NCBI GenBank assembly: GCA_948442255.1
Contig: CAOJRT010000012.1
Coordinates: forward strand, 1 to 41,542
Direction of reading: 5' to 3'
From: an uncultured Caryophanales bacterium
GTDB taxonomy: Bacteria > Bacillota_I > Bacilli_A > RF39 > UBA660
Length of the DNA: 41,542 nucleotides
Shown here: positions 32,635 to 40,935 of the stretch, piece by piece
How the letters are laid out: each line of letters begins with the position of its first letter
How positions within the stretch are numbered: position 1 is the stretch's first letter
Translations under genes and position numbers: made by a program
Notes under the pieces: model-generated
What the model was told of the DNA's origin: nothing
The model's input: only the letters and a program-made list of their open reading frames with translations
The model's database searches: none

Positions 32635-32963
32635 AGAAAAACATTTCTTCTTGGACAATATTTAGTCGAGGGCTGTTTATTTTATTTATTGTATTTTTAA
32701 TTAATTATTTTTCTGTTAGTTCAGGTTACTATGAAAATGAGATAAAAAAGAAAACGGCTTTTACTCAAGAACAAATTAAACAATTTGAAGAAGATGTTCA
32801 AAATAAAGAGTATATTGATACAAAGGACTATAATAAAGAAGAGGTCGTTGATAATTCTTCTTTTATAGGCGATATTGGGTATAAGGTCAGTGAAGGAATT
32901 AATGATTTTGTGACTGATAAAGCGATTAATGTATTTAAATTTTTAGGGCGCTTATTTACTTAG
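32631..32963 (+). CDS. Small membrane protein, positional YqxA counterpart
   Basis: Protein of 110 residues with one membrane helix (about 11-29), a charged helical middle (KKKTAFTQEQIKQFEEDVQN) and an amphipathic end (DFVTDKAINVFKFLGRLF). It overlaps spoIIP, as yqxA follows spoIIP in Bacillus and is about as long, but I see no clear sequence match. The unit ends in a strong terminator, so its expression follows spoIIP; a sporulation role is inferred from context alone. Confidence 0.65.
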   Translation: MKKNISSWTIFSRGLFILFIVFLINYFSVSSGYYENEIKKKTAFTQEQIKQFEEDVQNKEYIDTKDYNKEEVVDNSSFIGDIGYKVSEGINDFVTDKAINVFKFLGRLFT

Positions 32964-32985
32964 TTTTAGGTAAATAAGTTTTTTT
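32951..32985 (+). terminator. Terminator of spoIIP operon
   Basis: CTTATTTAC (32951-32959) pairs with GTAAATAAG (32970-32978), loop of 10, T7. The left arm lies in the last codons of the preceding gene. Confidence 0.85.
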
Positions 32986-33046
32986 CATCTTGCATCCTTT
33001 TTTGATTTATATTATATTGGATATAGAAGATAGTGGGTGGTATGAT

Positions 33047-33724
33047 ATGCCGTATGAACAAATTAATATGATTGCTTTTTTGGAGAGATGGACTACTTAT
33101 TCCCATCCTTATTTATCTAATTTGCCTCCTCATAAACTATATGTTATTTATCATAAAATAAAGAGGGAAAGATTTCAATTAATAGAGGATATCATTACTT
33201 TACAGAATGGCTTGCTCGAGAAAGAATATTCCTATACTAAGCAACAGTTGAATACAATGAAAAATCAAGAACTACAAACTCTTAAAAAACGTTTATATAA
33301 TCCGCCAAAGAAAGAGTATTCTTTTAATGAAAAGGATGTTTTATTTCTAGATCCGCAAGATGGAGAAAGTAAGCAAGTAAATGATTGTGAGTTTTTAACT
33401 GCTTCTGAACTTAGAGAAATGTATGGAGATTTGGCGATGGAATATTCTTTAGCAGAACTCCAAAAAAGAGGAATTTATTCCACAGATTTTTCGAATAAAA
33501 CAATGGAGATGAAAGATGACTTGATGGAGGAATTGATTACTTTTTTAATGGAAGCACATAAAAGAGGGATTATCTATTTTCCTTTTTCTAGAAAAGAAAC
33601 AAAAAAACGTTATACATTGGACTCATTAAAACTTATGTATTCTACGAGAGTATTAAATAACCAAGTGGAAGGATTTCCTTCCTTAGAGGAAATTTCTGCC
33701 CGTTTATCTTTATCTCCTTTTTAA
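33047..33724 (+). CDS. Unknown cytoplasmic protein, 225 residues
   Basis: Not recognised. Starts at ATG 33047 with GGGTGG 6 bases ahead; the frame is open to about 32990 but without a good start. No signal peptide or membrane helix. The first part is aromatic and basic (FLERWTTYSHPYLSNLPPHK), followed by a coiled-coil-like helix (ERFQLIEDIITLQNGLLEKE), an acidic middle and a basic end (PFSRKETKKRYTLDSLKLMY). It lies 17 bases before xerD and may share its transcript. Confidence 0.7.
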   Translation: MPYEQINMIAFLERWTTYSHPYLSNLPPHKLYVIYHKIKRERFQLIEDIITLQNGLLEKEYSYTKQQLNTMKNQELQTLKKRLYNPPKKEYSFNEKDVLFLDPQDGESKQVNDCEFLTASELREMYGDLAMEYSLAELQKRGIYSTDFSNKTMEMKDDLMEELITFLMEAHKRGIIYFPFSRKETKKRYTLDSLKLMYSTRVLNNQVEGFPSLEEISARLSLSPF

Positions 33725-33741
33725 TAGAAAGAAATTTATAT

Positions 33742-34638
33742 ATGTTGGAAAATGAAATTATTTGTTATTTAAATTTTTTGCGAGAAGAAAAACGAAGTCC
33801 TGAAACGACTTTGAATAGTTATAGTAAAGATTTAGAATTTTTTGCACAATATACGGAAGAACATAATGTTGCTTATTTGAAAATTACGAAAGAAGAAATT
33901 CGTGCTTATTTAAAATATTTAGATAATCTAAAATATTCTAAGAATAGTGTTTCTCGTTATTTGAGTACTTTAAGAGGATTTTATTCTTTTTTGATTAGAG
34001 AGGGGAAAGTACAGAGCAATCCTTTTAAAATTATTAAAAATCCAAAGAAAGAGAAGAAGCTTCCTAATTTTTTACAGCCAGATGAACTGAATCAGATTTT
34101 TGATACAATTGATATTTCTACTGATTTAGGACTAAGGAATCGTTTGATAGTAGAACTTCTTTATGCGACAGGAGTTCGTCTCTCTGAGCTTACCTCTATT
34201 TCTTTACAAAATATTGATACTTCAGCAAATGTAATACGTATTTTGGGAAAAGGAAACAAGGAAAGAATTGTTTATTTTGGCGATTATGCAGAAAAATATC
34301 TTATCCAATATCTAGAAGATGTAAGACCAAGACTTTTACAGGACAAAAGTAATCAATTCCTTCTTTTAAACAAGAATGGAAATCCTTTAACAAATAGAGG
34401 TGTACAACAGATTGTAGATAAGATTGTACAAACAGCAGCTTTGAAACATCATATTTCTCCGCATGTTTTGCGTCATACCTTTGCGACTGATTTGTTAAAC
34501 AATGGAGCAGATTTAAAAAGTGTACAAGAATTACTTGGACATGCCTCTTTATCTACGACACAAATCTATACACATATTACGAATGAACGTTTAAGAAGTG
34601 TTTATTTAAACGCTTTTCCTAGACAAGATGAAAAATAA
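33742..34638 (+). CDS. xerD: Tyrosine recombinase XerD/XerC
   Basis: Protein of 298 residues, usual length. It resolves chromosome dimers at dif. The N-terminal SAM-like domain (LNFLREEKRSPETTLNSYSK) and the catalytic residues are complete: Arg146 (ATGVRLSEL), Lys170, His241 and Arg244 (HVLRHTFATDLL), His267 (LLGHASLSTTQIYTH) and Tyr276. The lack of linked att sites or excisionase and the housekeeping context favour Xer over a phage integrase. The SD is weak (AGAAAG). Confidence 0.93.
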   Translation: MLENEIICYLNFLREEKRSPETTLNSYSKDLEFFAQYTEEHNVAYLKITKEEIRAYLKYLDNLKYSKNSVSRYLSTLRGFYSFLIREGKVQSNPFKIIKNPKKEKKLPNFLQPDELNQIFDTIDISTDLGLRNRLIVELLYATGVRLSELTSISLQNIDTSANVIRILGKGNKERIVYFGDYAEKYLIQYLEDVRPRLLQDKSNQFLLLNKNGNPLTNRGVQQIVDKIVQTAALKHHISPHVLRHTFATDLLNNGADLKSVQELLGHASLSTTQIYTHITNERLRSVYLNAFPRQDEK

Positions 34639-34664
34639 AGAGTAAAATTTGCTCTTTTTTTTTT
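34637..34664 (+). terminator. Terminator of xerD
   Basis: AAAGAG (34637-34642) pairs with CTCTTT (34652-34657), loop of 9, T-run to 34664. Overlaps the stop codon. Confidence 0.75.
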
Positions 34665-34705
34665 AGAATGATAAAATAACCCTGAAAAAAAGGGGGATAA
34701 TGTTT

Positions 34706-35473
34706 ATGAAAAAAATTATGTATCCAATTACAGCTTTACTTGTTGCTACTTCTTTGCTTACGACTGGATGTGATAATCATGTGCAAATGGAAGCCTTAGC
34801 TAAACAAAAAGGAGCAGTTGAGGAAGTTGTTGCCTTGCAAATAGATAGAGAAACAAAGACGGAAGAATCAATACAAAAAGAAGAGGGTCTTTCTGAGGAT
34901 TCACTTTCAAATTACGAATATAAAGCAAGAGATCTTTGGGTTGTCAAAATATACAATCCTCTTACAAAGAAGGAAGAATACTATATTATGACGCACGCAG
35001 GATATTCTTATGAATTGGATGATGAGAAGGCTAAAGAAGAAAAAACAAATATATCTAAGCTAATAAACATTGAAGATAATGAATTACAAATTGACAAAGG
35101 AAGTTATTTTTCTGCCGACTTTTATACTTCTATTTTTAACGAGAATATAAAAGTTCGAGAATGTACAACTGTGATTTGTTGCTGGAACGAGATTGCTTTA
35201 TGTGATATTTCAAAAAATTTGTTCACAGGAGAAGAATTGTCAGGACATTATGGAAATGTTTTTGCTGTTGGGATTGAACCAACCAAAAATTTTAAAAACA
35301 ATTATTATAAAGATGCAGAAGGGGTTCATACTATGGAGTCGGATTATGTCCTTGAGCAAAGCTTATTATATGATTATTATGGTTGTAAACCACATCAAAT
35401 ATTTTTTATAGATGAATTAGAAGCTATGGAAAGGGAGTTAAATGAAAGTAATACATTTACTTATTCAAGATAA
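34706..35473 (+). CDS. Lipoprotein of unknown function
   Basis: Protein of 255 residues with signal peptide and lipobox LTTGC (Cys about 22), so anchored on the outer face of the membrane. A charged linker (about 25-70) precedes a globular part with several cysteines (ECTTVICCWNEIALC). I do not recognise it. ATG at 34706 is preferred to 34700 since the GGGGG SD is then 9 bases away. Single gene between two terminators. Confidence 0.7.
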   Translation: MKKIMYPITALLVATSLLTTGCDNHVQMEALAKQKGAVEEVVALQIDRETKTEESIQKEEGLSEDSLSNYEYKARDLWVVKIYNPLTKKEEYYIMTHAGYSYELDDEKAKEEKTNISKLINIEDNELQIDKGSYFSADFYTSIFNENIKVRECTTVICCWNEIALCDISKNLFTGEELSGHYGNVFAVGIEPTKNFKNNYYKDAEGVHTMESDYVLEQSLLYDYYGCKPHQIFFIDELEAMERELNESNTFTYSR

Positions 35474-35584
35474 GAGTCTCTTTTAGCGCTTTGTTCCTTG
35501 TTTTTCTAGAGTTTAACTAGATAAAAAGTCTATAAAGTGTAAAGTGAAAAACTAAAAATTAAAAATATACGTAAAAGATACGTC

Positions 35585-35613
35585 AAAACAAGAGTTTCCT
35601 ACCCTTGTTTTTT
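35585..35613 (+). terminator. Terminator of the lipoprotein gene
   Basis: AAAACAAG (35585-35592) pairs with CTTGTTTT (35604-35611), loop of 11, T6. It is about 110 bases after the stop; in between I see only a short ACGT-AAAAGAT-ACGT inverted repeat. Confidence 0.7.
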
Positions 35614-35624
35614 AATACTCTTGA

Positions 35625-35630
35625 TATAAT
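35625..35630 (+). promoter_or_regulatory. -10 box of ppdK
   Basis: TATAAT, 35 bases before the start codon. TTGTTT at 35605-35610 lies too near (14 nt) for a standard -35. Confidence 0.4.
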
Positions 35631-35665
35631 AAACTTAGGCACAATATGCGAAGGAGGAATCACAA

Positions 35666-38302
35666 GTGCACAAATATGTTTATTTATTCAGTGAAGGAAA
35701 TGCTGATATGAGAAATCTTTTAGGAGGAAAGGGAGCTAATTTAGCCGAAATGACTAACATTGGATTACCAGTTCCTCAAGGATTTACGATTACAACAGAA
35801 GCATGTACACAATATTACGAAGATGGGAAAGAAATTAACAAAGAAATTCAATCACAAATTAATGAATATGTTACTAAAATGGAAGAAATAACAGGTAAGA
35901 AATTTGGAGATAAAGAAAATCCTTTACTAGTTTCTGTAAGATCTGGGGCCAGAGCTTCGATGCCAGGAATGATGGATACAATTCTTAATTTAGGTTTAAA
36001 TGAAGAAGTTGTTCTTTCCTTAGCAGAAAAGTCAGGTAATCCTAGATGGGCTTGGGACTGCTATAGGAGATTTATTCAAATGTATTCTGATGTTGTTATG
36101 GAAGTAGGAAAAAAATACTTTGAAGAGTTAATTGATGAGATGAAAGACCGCAAAGGAGTCAAACAAGATGTTGAACTTACTGCAGAAGATTTGAAAGAGT
36201 TAGCAGTCGCATTTAAAAAAGAATACAAAGATAAGATTGGCGAAGATTTCCCCGACAACCCAAAAGAACAATTAATGGGAGCTATTAAAGCCGTTTTCCG
36301 TTCATGGGACAATCCTCGTGCAAATGTTTATCGTAGAGATAATGACATTCCTTATTCTTGGGGAACTGCCGTTAATGTTCAATCTATGGCGTTTGGAAAT
36401 ATGGGAGACGATTGCGGAACTGGTGTAGCGTTTACTCGTGATCCAGCTACTGGTGCAAAAGGCTTATTTGGGGAATTCCTAACAAATGCGCAAGGCGAAG
36501 ATGTAGTAGCGGGAGTTCGTACACCAATGCATATCTCTGAAATGGAATCTAAATTTCCAGAGGCATTTCAAGAATTTAATCAAGTTTGCAAAACTTTAGA
36601 AGAACATTATAAAGATATGCAAGATATGGAATTTACTGTAGAACATGGTAAATTGTATATGTTACAAACAAGAAATGGAAAGCGAACAGCACAAGCTGCT
36701 TTAAAAATAGCATGTGACTTAGTAGAGGAAGGAATGCGTACAGAAGAAGAGGCTGTACTAATGATTGATCCAAGAAATTTAGATACTTTGTTACATCCTC
36801 AATTTGATACTAAAGCTTTAAAAGAAGCAACCCCTATTGGCAAAGGATTAGGAGCATCTCCTGGTGCTGCTTGCGGAAAAATAGTATTTACTGCTGAAGA
36901 AGCTGCAAAAGAAGGTATTGGAGGAAAAGGAGAAAAAGTTATTTTAGTAAGATTGGAAACCTCCCCAGAAGATATAAGTGGTATGAAAGCTGCACAAGGA
37001 ATTTTGACCGTTCGTGGAGGAATGACTTCCCATGCTGCTGTTGTTGCCCGTGGTATGGGTTCTTGCTGTGTATCAGGCTGTGGAGACATCGCGATGAATG
37101 AAGCTAAAAAAGAATTTACTTTGGCGGGAAAAATTTATCACGAAGGGGATATCCTTTCCATTGATGGAACAACTGGAAATATTTATGATGGTGTCATTCC
37201 TACCGTTGATGCTACTATTGCTGGAGAATTTGGTCGTGTTATGGCATGGGCAGATAAATATAGAAAACTAGGGGTTAGAACGAATGCCGATAATCCAACA
37301 GACACTAAGAAAGCTATAGAATTAGGAGCAGAAGGAATTGGACTTTGTAGAACAGAGCATATGTTCTTCGATGAGGAGCGTATTCCTGCTATTCGTAAAA
37401 TGATTCTTTCTGAAACAGTAGAAGAAAGAGAAAAGGCTTTAGAGGCTTTAATTCCTTTTCAAAAAGGAGACTTTAAGGCTATGTATAAAGAATTAAAGGG
37501 ACTACCTATGACCGTTCGTTATTTAGATCCTCCTCTACACGAGTTTCTACCTAAAGAAGAAAAAGATATAGAATCATTAGCTAACGAAATGGGAGTAACA
37601 GTTGAACATTTGAAGCAAAAATGTGATGAATTACACGAATTTAATCCAATGATGGGACATAGAGGATGCCGTCTTGCAGTTACTTATCCAGAGATTGCAA
37701 AGATGCAAACAAAAGCATTAATGGAAGCTGCTATAGAAGTTTCAGAAGAAGAAGGCTTCGCTATTGTCCCTGAGATAATGATCCCACTAGTTGGAGAAGT
37801 AAAAGAATTAAAATTTGTTAAAGACGTTGTTATTGCTACTGCAGAAGATGTAAAAAAAGAAAAAAATTCTACAATGGAATATCATATTGGTACGATGATT
37901 GAAATACCAAGAGCAGCTATTACAGCTGATGAAATTGCTAAAGAAGCCGAATTTTTCTCATTTGGAACTAACGATTTAACGCAGATGACATTTGGCTTCT
38001 CTAGAGATGATGCTGGTAAATTCTTAAAATCTTATTATGAAACTAAAATTTATGAGCAAGATCCATTTGCTAGAATTGACCAAGCTGGTGTTGGTGCGCT
38101 AGTCAAGTTAGCTGTAGAAAAAGGACAAGCTACGAGACCGAATATTAAACTTGGTATTTGTGGGGAACATGGTGGAGATCCTTCCAGTGTAGAATTCTGT
38201 CATAATGTGGGTTTAACTTATGTTTCTTGTTCTCCATTTAGAGTTCCAATTGCACGTTTAGCAGCAGCACAAGCCGCTATCAAAGAAGGGATGAATAAGT
38301 AA
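35666..38302 (+). CDS. ppdK: Pyruvate, phosphate dikinase
   Basis: Protein of 878 residues interconverting pyruvate + ATP + Pi and PEP + AMP + PPi. N-terminal ATP-grasp part (GGKGANLAEMTNIGLPVPQG; SVRSGARASMPGMMDTILNL); central swivelling domain with the phospho-histidine in GGMTSHAAVVARG (His about 455); C-terminal PEP/pyruvate barrel with GLCRTEHMFF, the PEP-domain FSFGTNDLTQMT and the catalytic Cys832 in GICGEHGGDPSS. Starts at GTG with AAGGAGG 8 bases ahead. Many anaerobes use it in glycolysis to save PPi energy. Nothing is truncated. Confidence 0.98.
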   Translation: MHKYVYLFSEGNADMRNLLGGKGANLAEMTNIGLPVPQGFTITTEACTQYYEDGKEINKEIQSQINEYVTKMEEITGKKFGDKENPLLVSVRSGARASMPGMMDTILNLGLNEEVVLSLAEKSGNPRWAWDCYRRFIQMYSDVVMEVGKKYFEELIDEMKDRKGVKQDVELTAEDLKELAVAFKKEYKDKIGEDFPDNPKEQLMGAIKAVFRSWDNPRANVYRRDNDIPYSWGTAVNVQSMAFGNMGDDCGTGVAFTRDPATGAKGLFGEFLTNAQGEDVVAGVRTPMHISEMESKFPEAFQEFNQVCKTLEEHYKDMQDMEFTVEHGKLYMLQTRNGKRTAQAALKIACDLVEEGMRTEEEAVLMIDPRNLDTLLHPQFDTKALKEATPIGKGLGASPGAACGKIVFTAEEAAKEGIGGKGEKVILVRLETSPEDISGMKAAQGILTVRGGMTSHAAVVARGMGSCCVSGCGDIAMNEAKKEFTLAGKIYHEGDILSIDGTTGNIYDGVIPTVDATIAGEFGRVMAWADKYRKLGVRTNADNPTDTKKAIELGAEGIGLCRTEHMFFDEERIPAIRKMILSETVEEREKALEALIPFQKGDFKAMYKELKGLPMTVRYLDPPLHEFLPKEEKDIESLANEMGVTVEHLKQKCDELHEFNPMMGHRGCRLAVTYPEIAKMQTKALMEAAIEVSEEEGFAIVPEIMIPLVGEVKELKFVKDVVIATAEDVKKEKNSTMEYHIGTMIEIPRAAITADEIAKEAEFFSFGTNDLTQMTFGFSRDDAGKFLKSYYETKIYEQDPFARIDQAGVGALVKLAVEKGQATRPNIKLGICGEHGGDPSSVEFCHNVGLTYVSCSPFRVPIARLAAAQAAIKEGMNK

Positions 38303-38424
38303 TTTAGAACAATAATCGCTTTAATCCCAATAAATAAAAGGAATAAATGATTATTTAAGATTATAATCTAAGTAATGAAATAGTTCACAAAGAACGAAAA
38401 AAGTGAAATATATATAAAATATTA

Positions 38425-38465
38425 AAGACTAAGATGACTTATAGTTGCAAATCTTAGTCTTTTTT
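38425..38465 (+). terminator. Strong terminator before the accessory region
   Basis: AAGACTAAGAT (38425-38435) pairs perfectly with 38451-38461, loop of 15, T-run to 38465. It lies about 120 bases after ppdK and marks the boundary of the accessory stretch. Confidence 0.8.
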
Positions 38466-38486
38466 CGTGCTTAGTGCGATAGAAAT

Positions 38487-38939
38487 TTGGAGGTATTAAA
38501 AAAGCGATTATTATACACTAAACCAGAATTAGAGGATTTATCACAAGGATCAAGAATAGCTTTTGCTAGACAATTTAGATTTATGACTCAAGATGAAGTA
38601 TCTGATAAACTTGGACTTACTGGAGAATGTAAAAGAAAAACTATGACTAGATATGAAAAAGGAGATAGGAATCCTAAAGAAGATAGAACATTAGAATTGT
38701 CTAAAATTTTAAATATTAGTTACAATGCTATCAAGAAATATGATTTTAAAAATACGATAGATATATTTTATACATTAATGTGGTTAGAAGAATTAATTCC
38801 GAGATACCAGATAGATATATCAAATGTTCTCAATATCAATGAAGATAATATTAATCAAGTAAAAAAATTTATAAATGAATGGGAGATAATGAGAAATAAG
38901 AGGTCAAAAAGAGAAACTTCTTATGAAGAATATATCTAA
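38487..38939 (+). CDS. Xre-type transcription regulator, probably truncated
   Basis: Protein of up to 150 residues. Helix-turn-helix of the Xre class: FARQFRFMTQDEVSDKLGLT followed by KRKTMTRYEKGDRNPKEDR. The rest is helical with a conserved-looking WLEELIPRYQIDISNVL. The only start is TTG at 38487, before the GGAGG that would serve as SD; a true start after it would have to be non-canonical. After the TAA at 38937 the frame continues for eight sensible codons (WKLTYEVK) to a second stop at 38966, two bases before the next ATG. I infer a late nonsense change. Typical of plasmid or ICE regulators. Confidence 0.65.
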   Translation: MEVLKKRLLYTKPELEDLSQGSRIAFARQFRFMTQDEVSDKLGLTGECKRKTMTRYEKGDRNPKEDRTLELSKILNISYNAIKKYDFKNTIDIFYTLMWLEELIPRYQIDISNVLNINEDNINQVKKFINEWEIMRNKRSKRETSYEEYI

Positions 38940-38968
38940 TGGAAATTAACTTATGAGGTGAAGTAACC

Positions 38969-39169
38969 ATGAATAAATTAGAGATAATTGAACTATCAAA
39001 AATAGATACATTTACAAATCATCCATTTCTTGTAAATAATGATGATTCATTAAATGAATTGGCTCAGAGCATAAAAGAAAATGGTTTGTTAAATCCTTTA
39101 ATAGTAAGAAAAAAAGATAATGATAGATATGCGATGGTTTCAGGGAATAGAAGAAAGTTTAATTGTTAA
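38969..39169 (+). pseudogene. Truncated ParB/Spo0J-type protein
   Basis: Sixty-six codons encode the front of a ParB-like nuclease domain: IIELSKIDTFTNHPF, LNELAQSIKENGLLNPLIVR, and YAMVSGNRRK, where the GHRR motif is GNRR. The frame ends right after it; the helix-turn-helix and dimer domains (usually another 150-200 residues) are missing. Immediately beyond is a terminator of the opposite gene, so the 3' end was probably deleted. SD GAGGTGAAGT precedes the ATG. A remnant of a plasmid or integrative element. Confidence 0.75.
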
Positions 39170-39191
39170 AAAAAGACCTAGCAACAGGTCT
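39167..39191 (-). terminator. Terminator of the TetR gene
   Basis: On the minus strand AGACCT (39191-39186) pairs with AGGTCT (39179-39174), loop of 6, then T7. It lies about 85 bases past the TetR stop, at the broken end of parB. Confidence 0.7.
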
Positions 39192-39275
39192 GCGTTAGCG
39201 TGTTTAAATTTATGAATTGAAAAAAGTTATAATAATTTATAAAAAGTACTTGATTTATATTAGCAAGTTTGTAGA

Positions 39276-39764
39276 TTAGTTTTCTTTTTGATTATTATTT
39301 AATAGTGCAGAAATATCTTTAGGACTTTCTGGCATACCTCTCAAATACCATTCATTGCAAAAACCAAACAATCCATAAACAAACATTGATTTTGAATATG
39401 CAATAACATTATTTTCTTCTTTACTTGGATTGCAAATTTTTACAAGATAATCAATTATAAAAAATTGTAAATTCGATTTATATAATATTTTTATAAATTT
39501 TTTATTATCAGAAAAGTATTTAAAAAGTCGATAGGCAATATTTTGATCACCACTTTCTTCCCATTCATGGCCCCACTTATCAAAAGACTTTTCTAAATAT
39601 TTATTGATTATTTCATCTTTAGAATCAAAATTACGATAAAAAGTTATTCTATTCACTCCTGCTTTGTTTGTAATATCTGTAATCGTTATATCCTTATAGT
39701 CTTTCTTTTCCATAAGTATAAATAAACCTTCAGTAATATAATCTTTCGCTAATTTTTTTTCCAT
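39276..39764 (-). CDS. TetR/AcrR-family repressor
   Basis: Protein of 162 residues. N-terminal helix-turn-helix (about 24-47, DITITDITNKAGVNRITFYR) followed by NFDSKDEIINKYLEK as in TetR proteins; the ligand domain is rather short. SD AAGGAGG lies 11 bases before the ATG. Divergent from the hydrolase gene; the space between holds a perfect 11-bp inverted repeat that overlaps the promoters of both, so it likely represses itself and the hydrolase until a ligand, perhaps the hydrolase substrate, is present. Confidence 0.88.
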   Translation of the reverse strand: MEKKLAKDYITEGLFILMEKKDYKDITITDITNKAGVNRITFYRNFDSKDEIINKYLEKSFDKWGHEWEESGDQNIAYRLFKYFSDNKKFIKILYKSNLQFFIIDYLVKICNPSKEENNVIAYSKSMFVYGLFGFCNEWYLRGMPESPKDISALLNNNQKEN

Positions 39765-39789
39765 GCTACACTTTACCTCCTTATGTTAC

Positions 39790-39820
39790 ATTTGGTAGTT
39801 TAAATATTGAACTACCAAAT
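39790..39820. promoter_or_regulatory. TetR operator palindrome
   Basis: ATTTGGTAGTT (39790-39800) and AACTACCAAAT (39810-39820) are perfect inverted copies around 9 bases. The right arm overlaps the -35 of the hydrolase promoter. Confidence 0.85.
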
Positions 39821-39835
39821 AATTTATGCTACACT
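39807..39835 (+). promoter_or_regulatory. Promoter of the hydrolase gene
   Basis: TTGAAC (39807-39812), 17-nt spacer, TACACT (39830-39835). The -35 overlaps the operator. A weaker set for the TetR gene (TTCAAT, TAACAT) lies on the other strand. Confidence 0.65.
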
Positions 39836-39889
39836 TGTTGCATAAAACGAATATATCAAAAAAAGAGATGTATTTCAAGAGGAGGAGTT

Positions 39890-40846
39890 ATGAAAAAAAT
39901 GTTAAAAATTATTGGGATTGCTTTATTAGTTATTATTGGAGGATTTATAATTATAACTACGATAAAAAATATAATTGTAAATAATTCTTCATGGTTTAGG
40001 GATAATTACTATGAAGATTTTAAAAGTGATGCTGAATTAGAAAAAAAGTATGCAGGTCTAGGAAGTTATGAAGTACAAGAAATAAAATACAAGTCAGAAA
40101 ATAAAAAAATCAAGAATATTAGAGTTTGGTATCCAAAAGAATTAGAAAATAGTAATAAAAAATATCCTGTAATATTTGTAGTAAATGCTAGTAATGTTGC
40201 TTCATTTAATTTAGGAGCAGCATATAAAAGATTGGCTTCTTGGGGATTTATTGTTGTTGGTAATGATGATAAACAAACTGGTACAGGTGAAAGTGCATCT
40301 GAAACATTAGATTTTATCTTAAATATAGATAAATATAATGTGTTATATAATAAAGTTGATAAAGATAATATTGGAATCGTAGGTTATTCTCAAGGTGGAG
40401 CTGGAGCAATACGTGCAGTTACAGAATTTGAAAATAGTAAGTATTATAAAACCATATTTACGGGAAGTGCTTCTTATTCTATATTATCTAAAAATATGGG
40501 GTGGGGTTATGATATGAAAAAGGTCAACATTCCTTATTTTATGTCCTCAGGAACTGGGGAATCAGATGATCGTGGATTAGAAGATATAACAAATGAATTT
40601 GGTGGAGTTGCACCTTTATCATCATTGATTGAGAATTATAGTAATATGACAAATGATGTATTCAAAATTAGAGCAAGAGTAACTGGTGCAGAACACCAAG
40701 ATATGTTAAATAGAACAGATGGATATATGACAGCATGGATGTTATATCATTTACGAAATGATGAAGAAGCAAGTACAGTATTTATAGGAGATAATTCAGA
40801 GATTCTAACAAATGCTAATTGGCAAGATATAGAAAAGAATAATTAA
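39890..40846 (+). CDS. Membrane-anchored alpha/beta hydrolase
   Basis: Protein of 318 residues with an N-terminal membrane helix (about 5-25). The hydrolase fold has the nucleophile elbow GYSQGG (Ser167) after NIGIVG, an oxyanion-type strand YPVIFVVNAS and the likely catalytic His269 in GAEHQDM; the acid may be in FMSSGTGESDD. Resembles chlorophyllase/dienelactone- or PET-hydrolase-like esterases. SD AGGAGGAG precedes the ATG. The divergent TetR regulator suggests a substrate-induced, perhaps detoxifying, function. Confidence 0.85.
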   Translation: MKKMLKIIGIALLVIIGGFIIITTIKNIIVNNSSWFRDNYYEDFKSDAELEKKYAGLGSYEVQEIKYKSENKKIKNIRVWYPKELENSNKKYPVIFVVNASNVASFNLGAAYKRLASWGFIVVGNDDKQTGTGESASETLDFILNIDKYNVLYNKVDKDNIGIVGYSQGGAGAIRAVTEFENSKYYKTIFTGSASYSILSKNMGWGYDMKKVNIPYFMSSGTGESDDRGLEDITNEFGGVAPLSSLIENYSNMTNDVFKIRARVTGAEHQDMLNRTDGYMTAWMLYHLRNDEEASTVFIGDNSEILTNANWQDIEKNN

Positions 40847-40935
40847 AAAATATAATTAAAATTACAATTTAACGAGCAGATCATATTTATAATTTGTTCT
40901 TTTTAGCATAATATATATGTAATGTGGTGATAAGC

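Noticed and set aside
33742-34638. Phage or ICE integrase
   Set aside because: Length, motifs and housekeeping context fit XerD; no att duplication, excisionase or phage genes are nearby.
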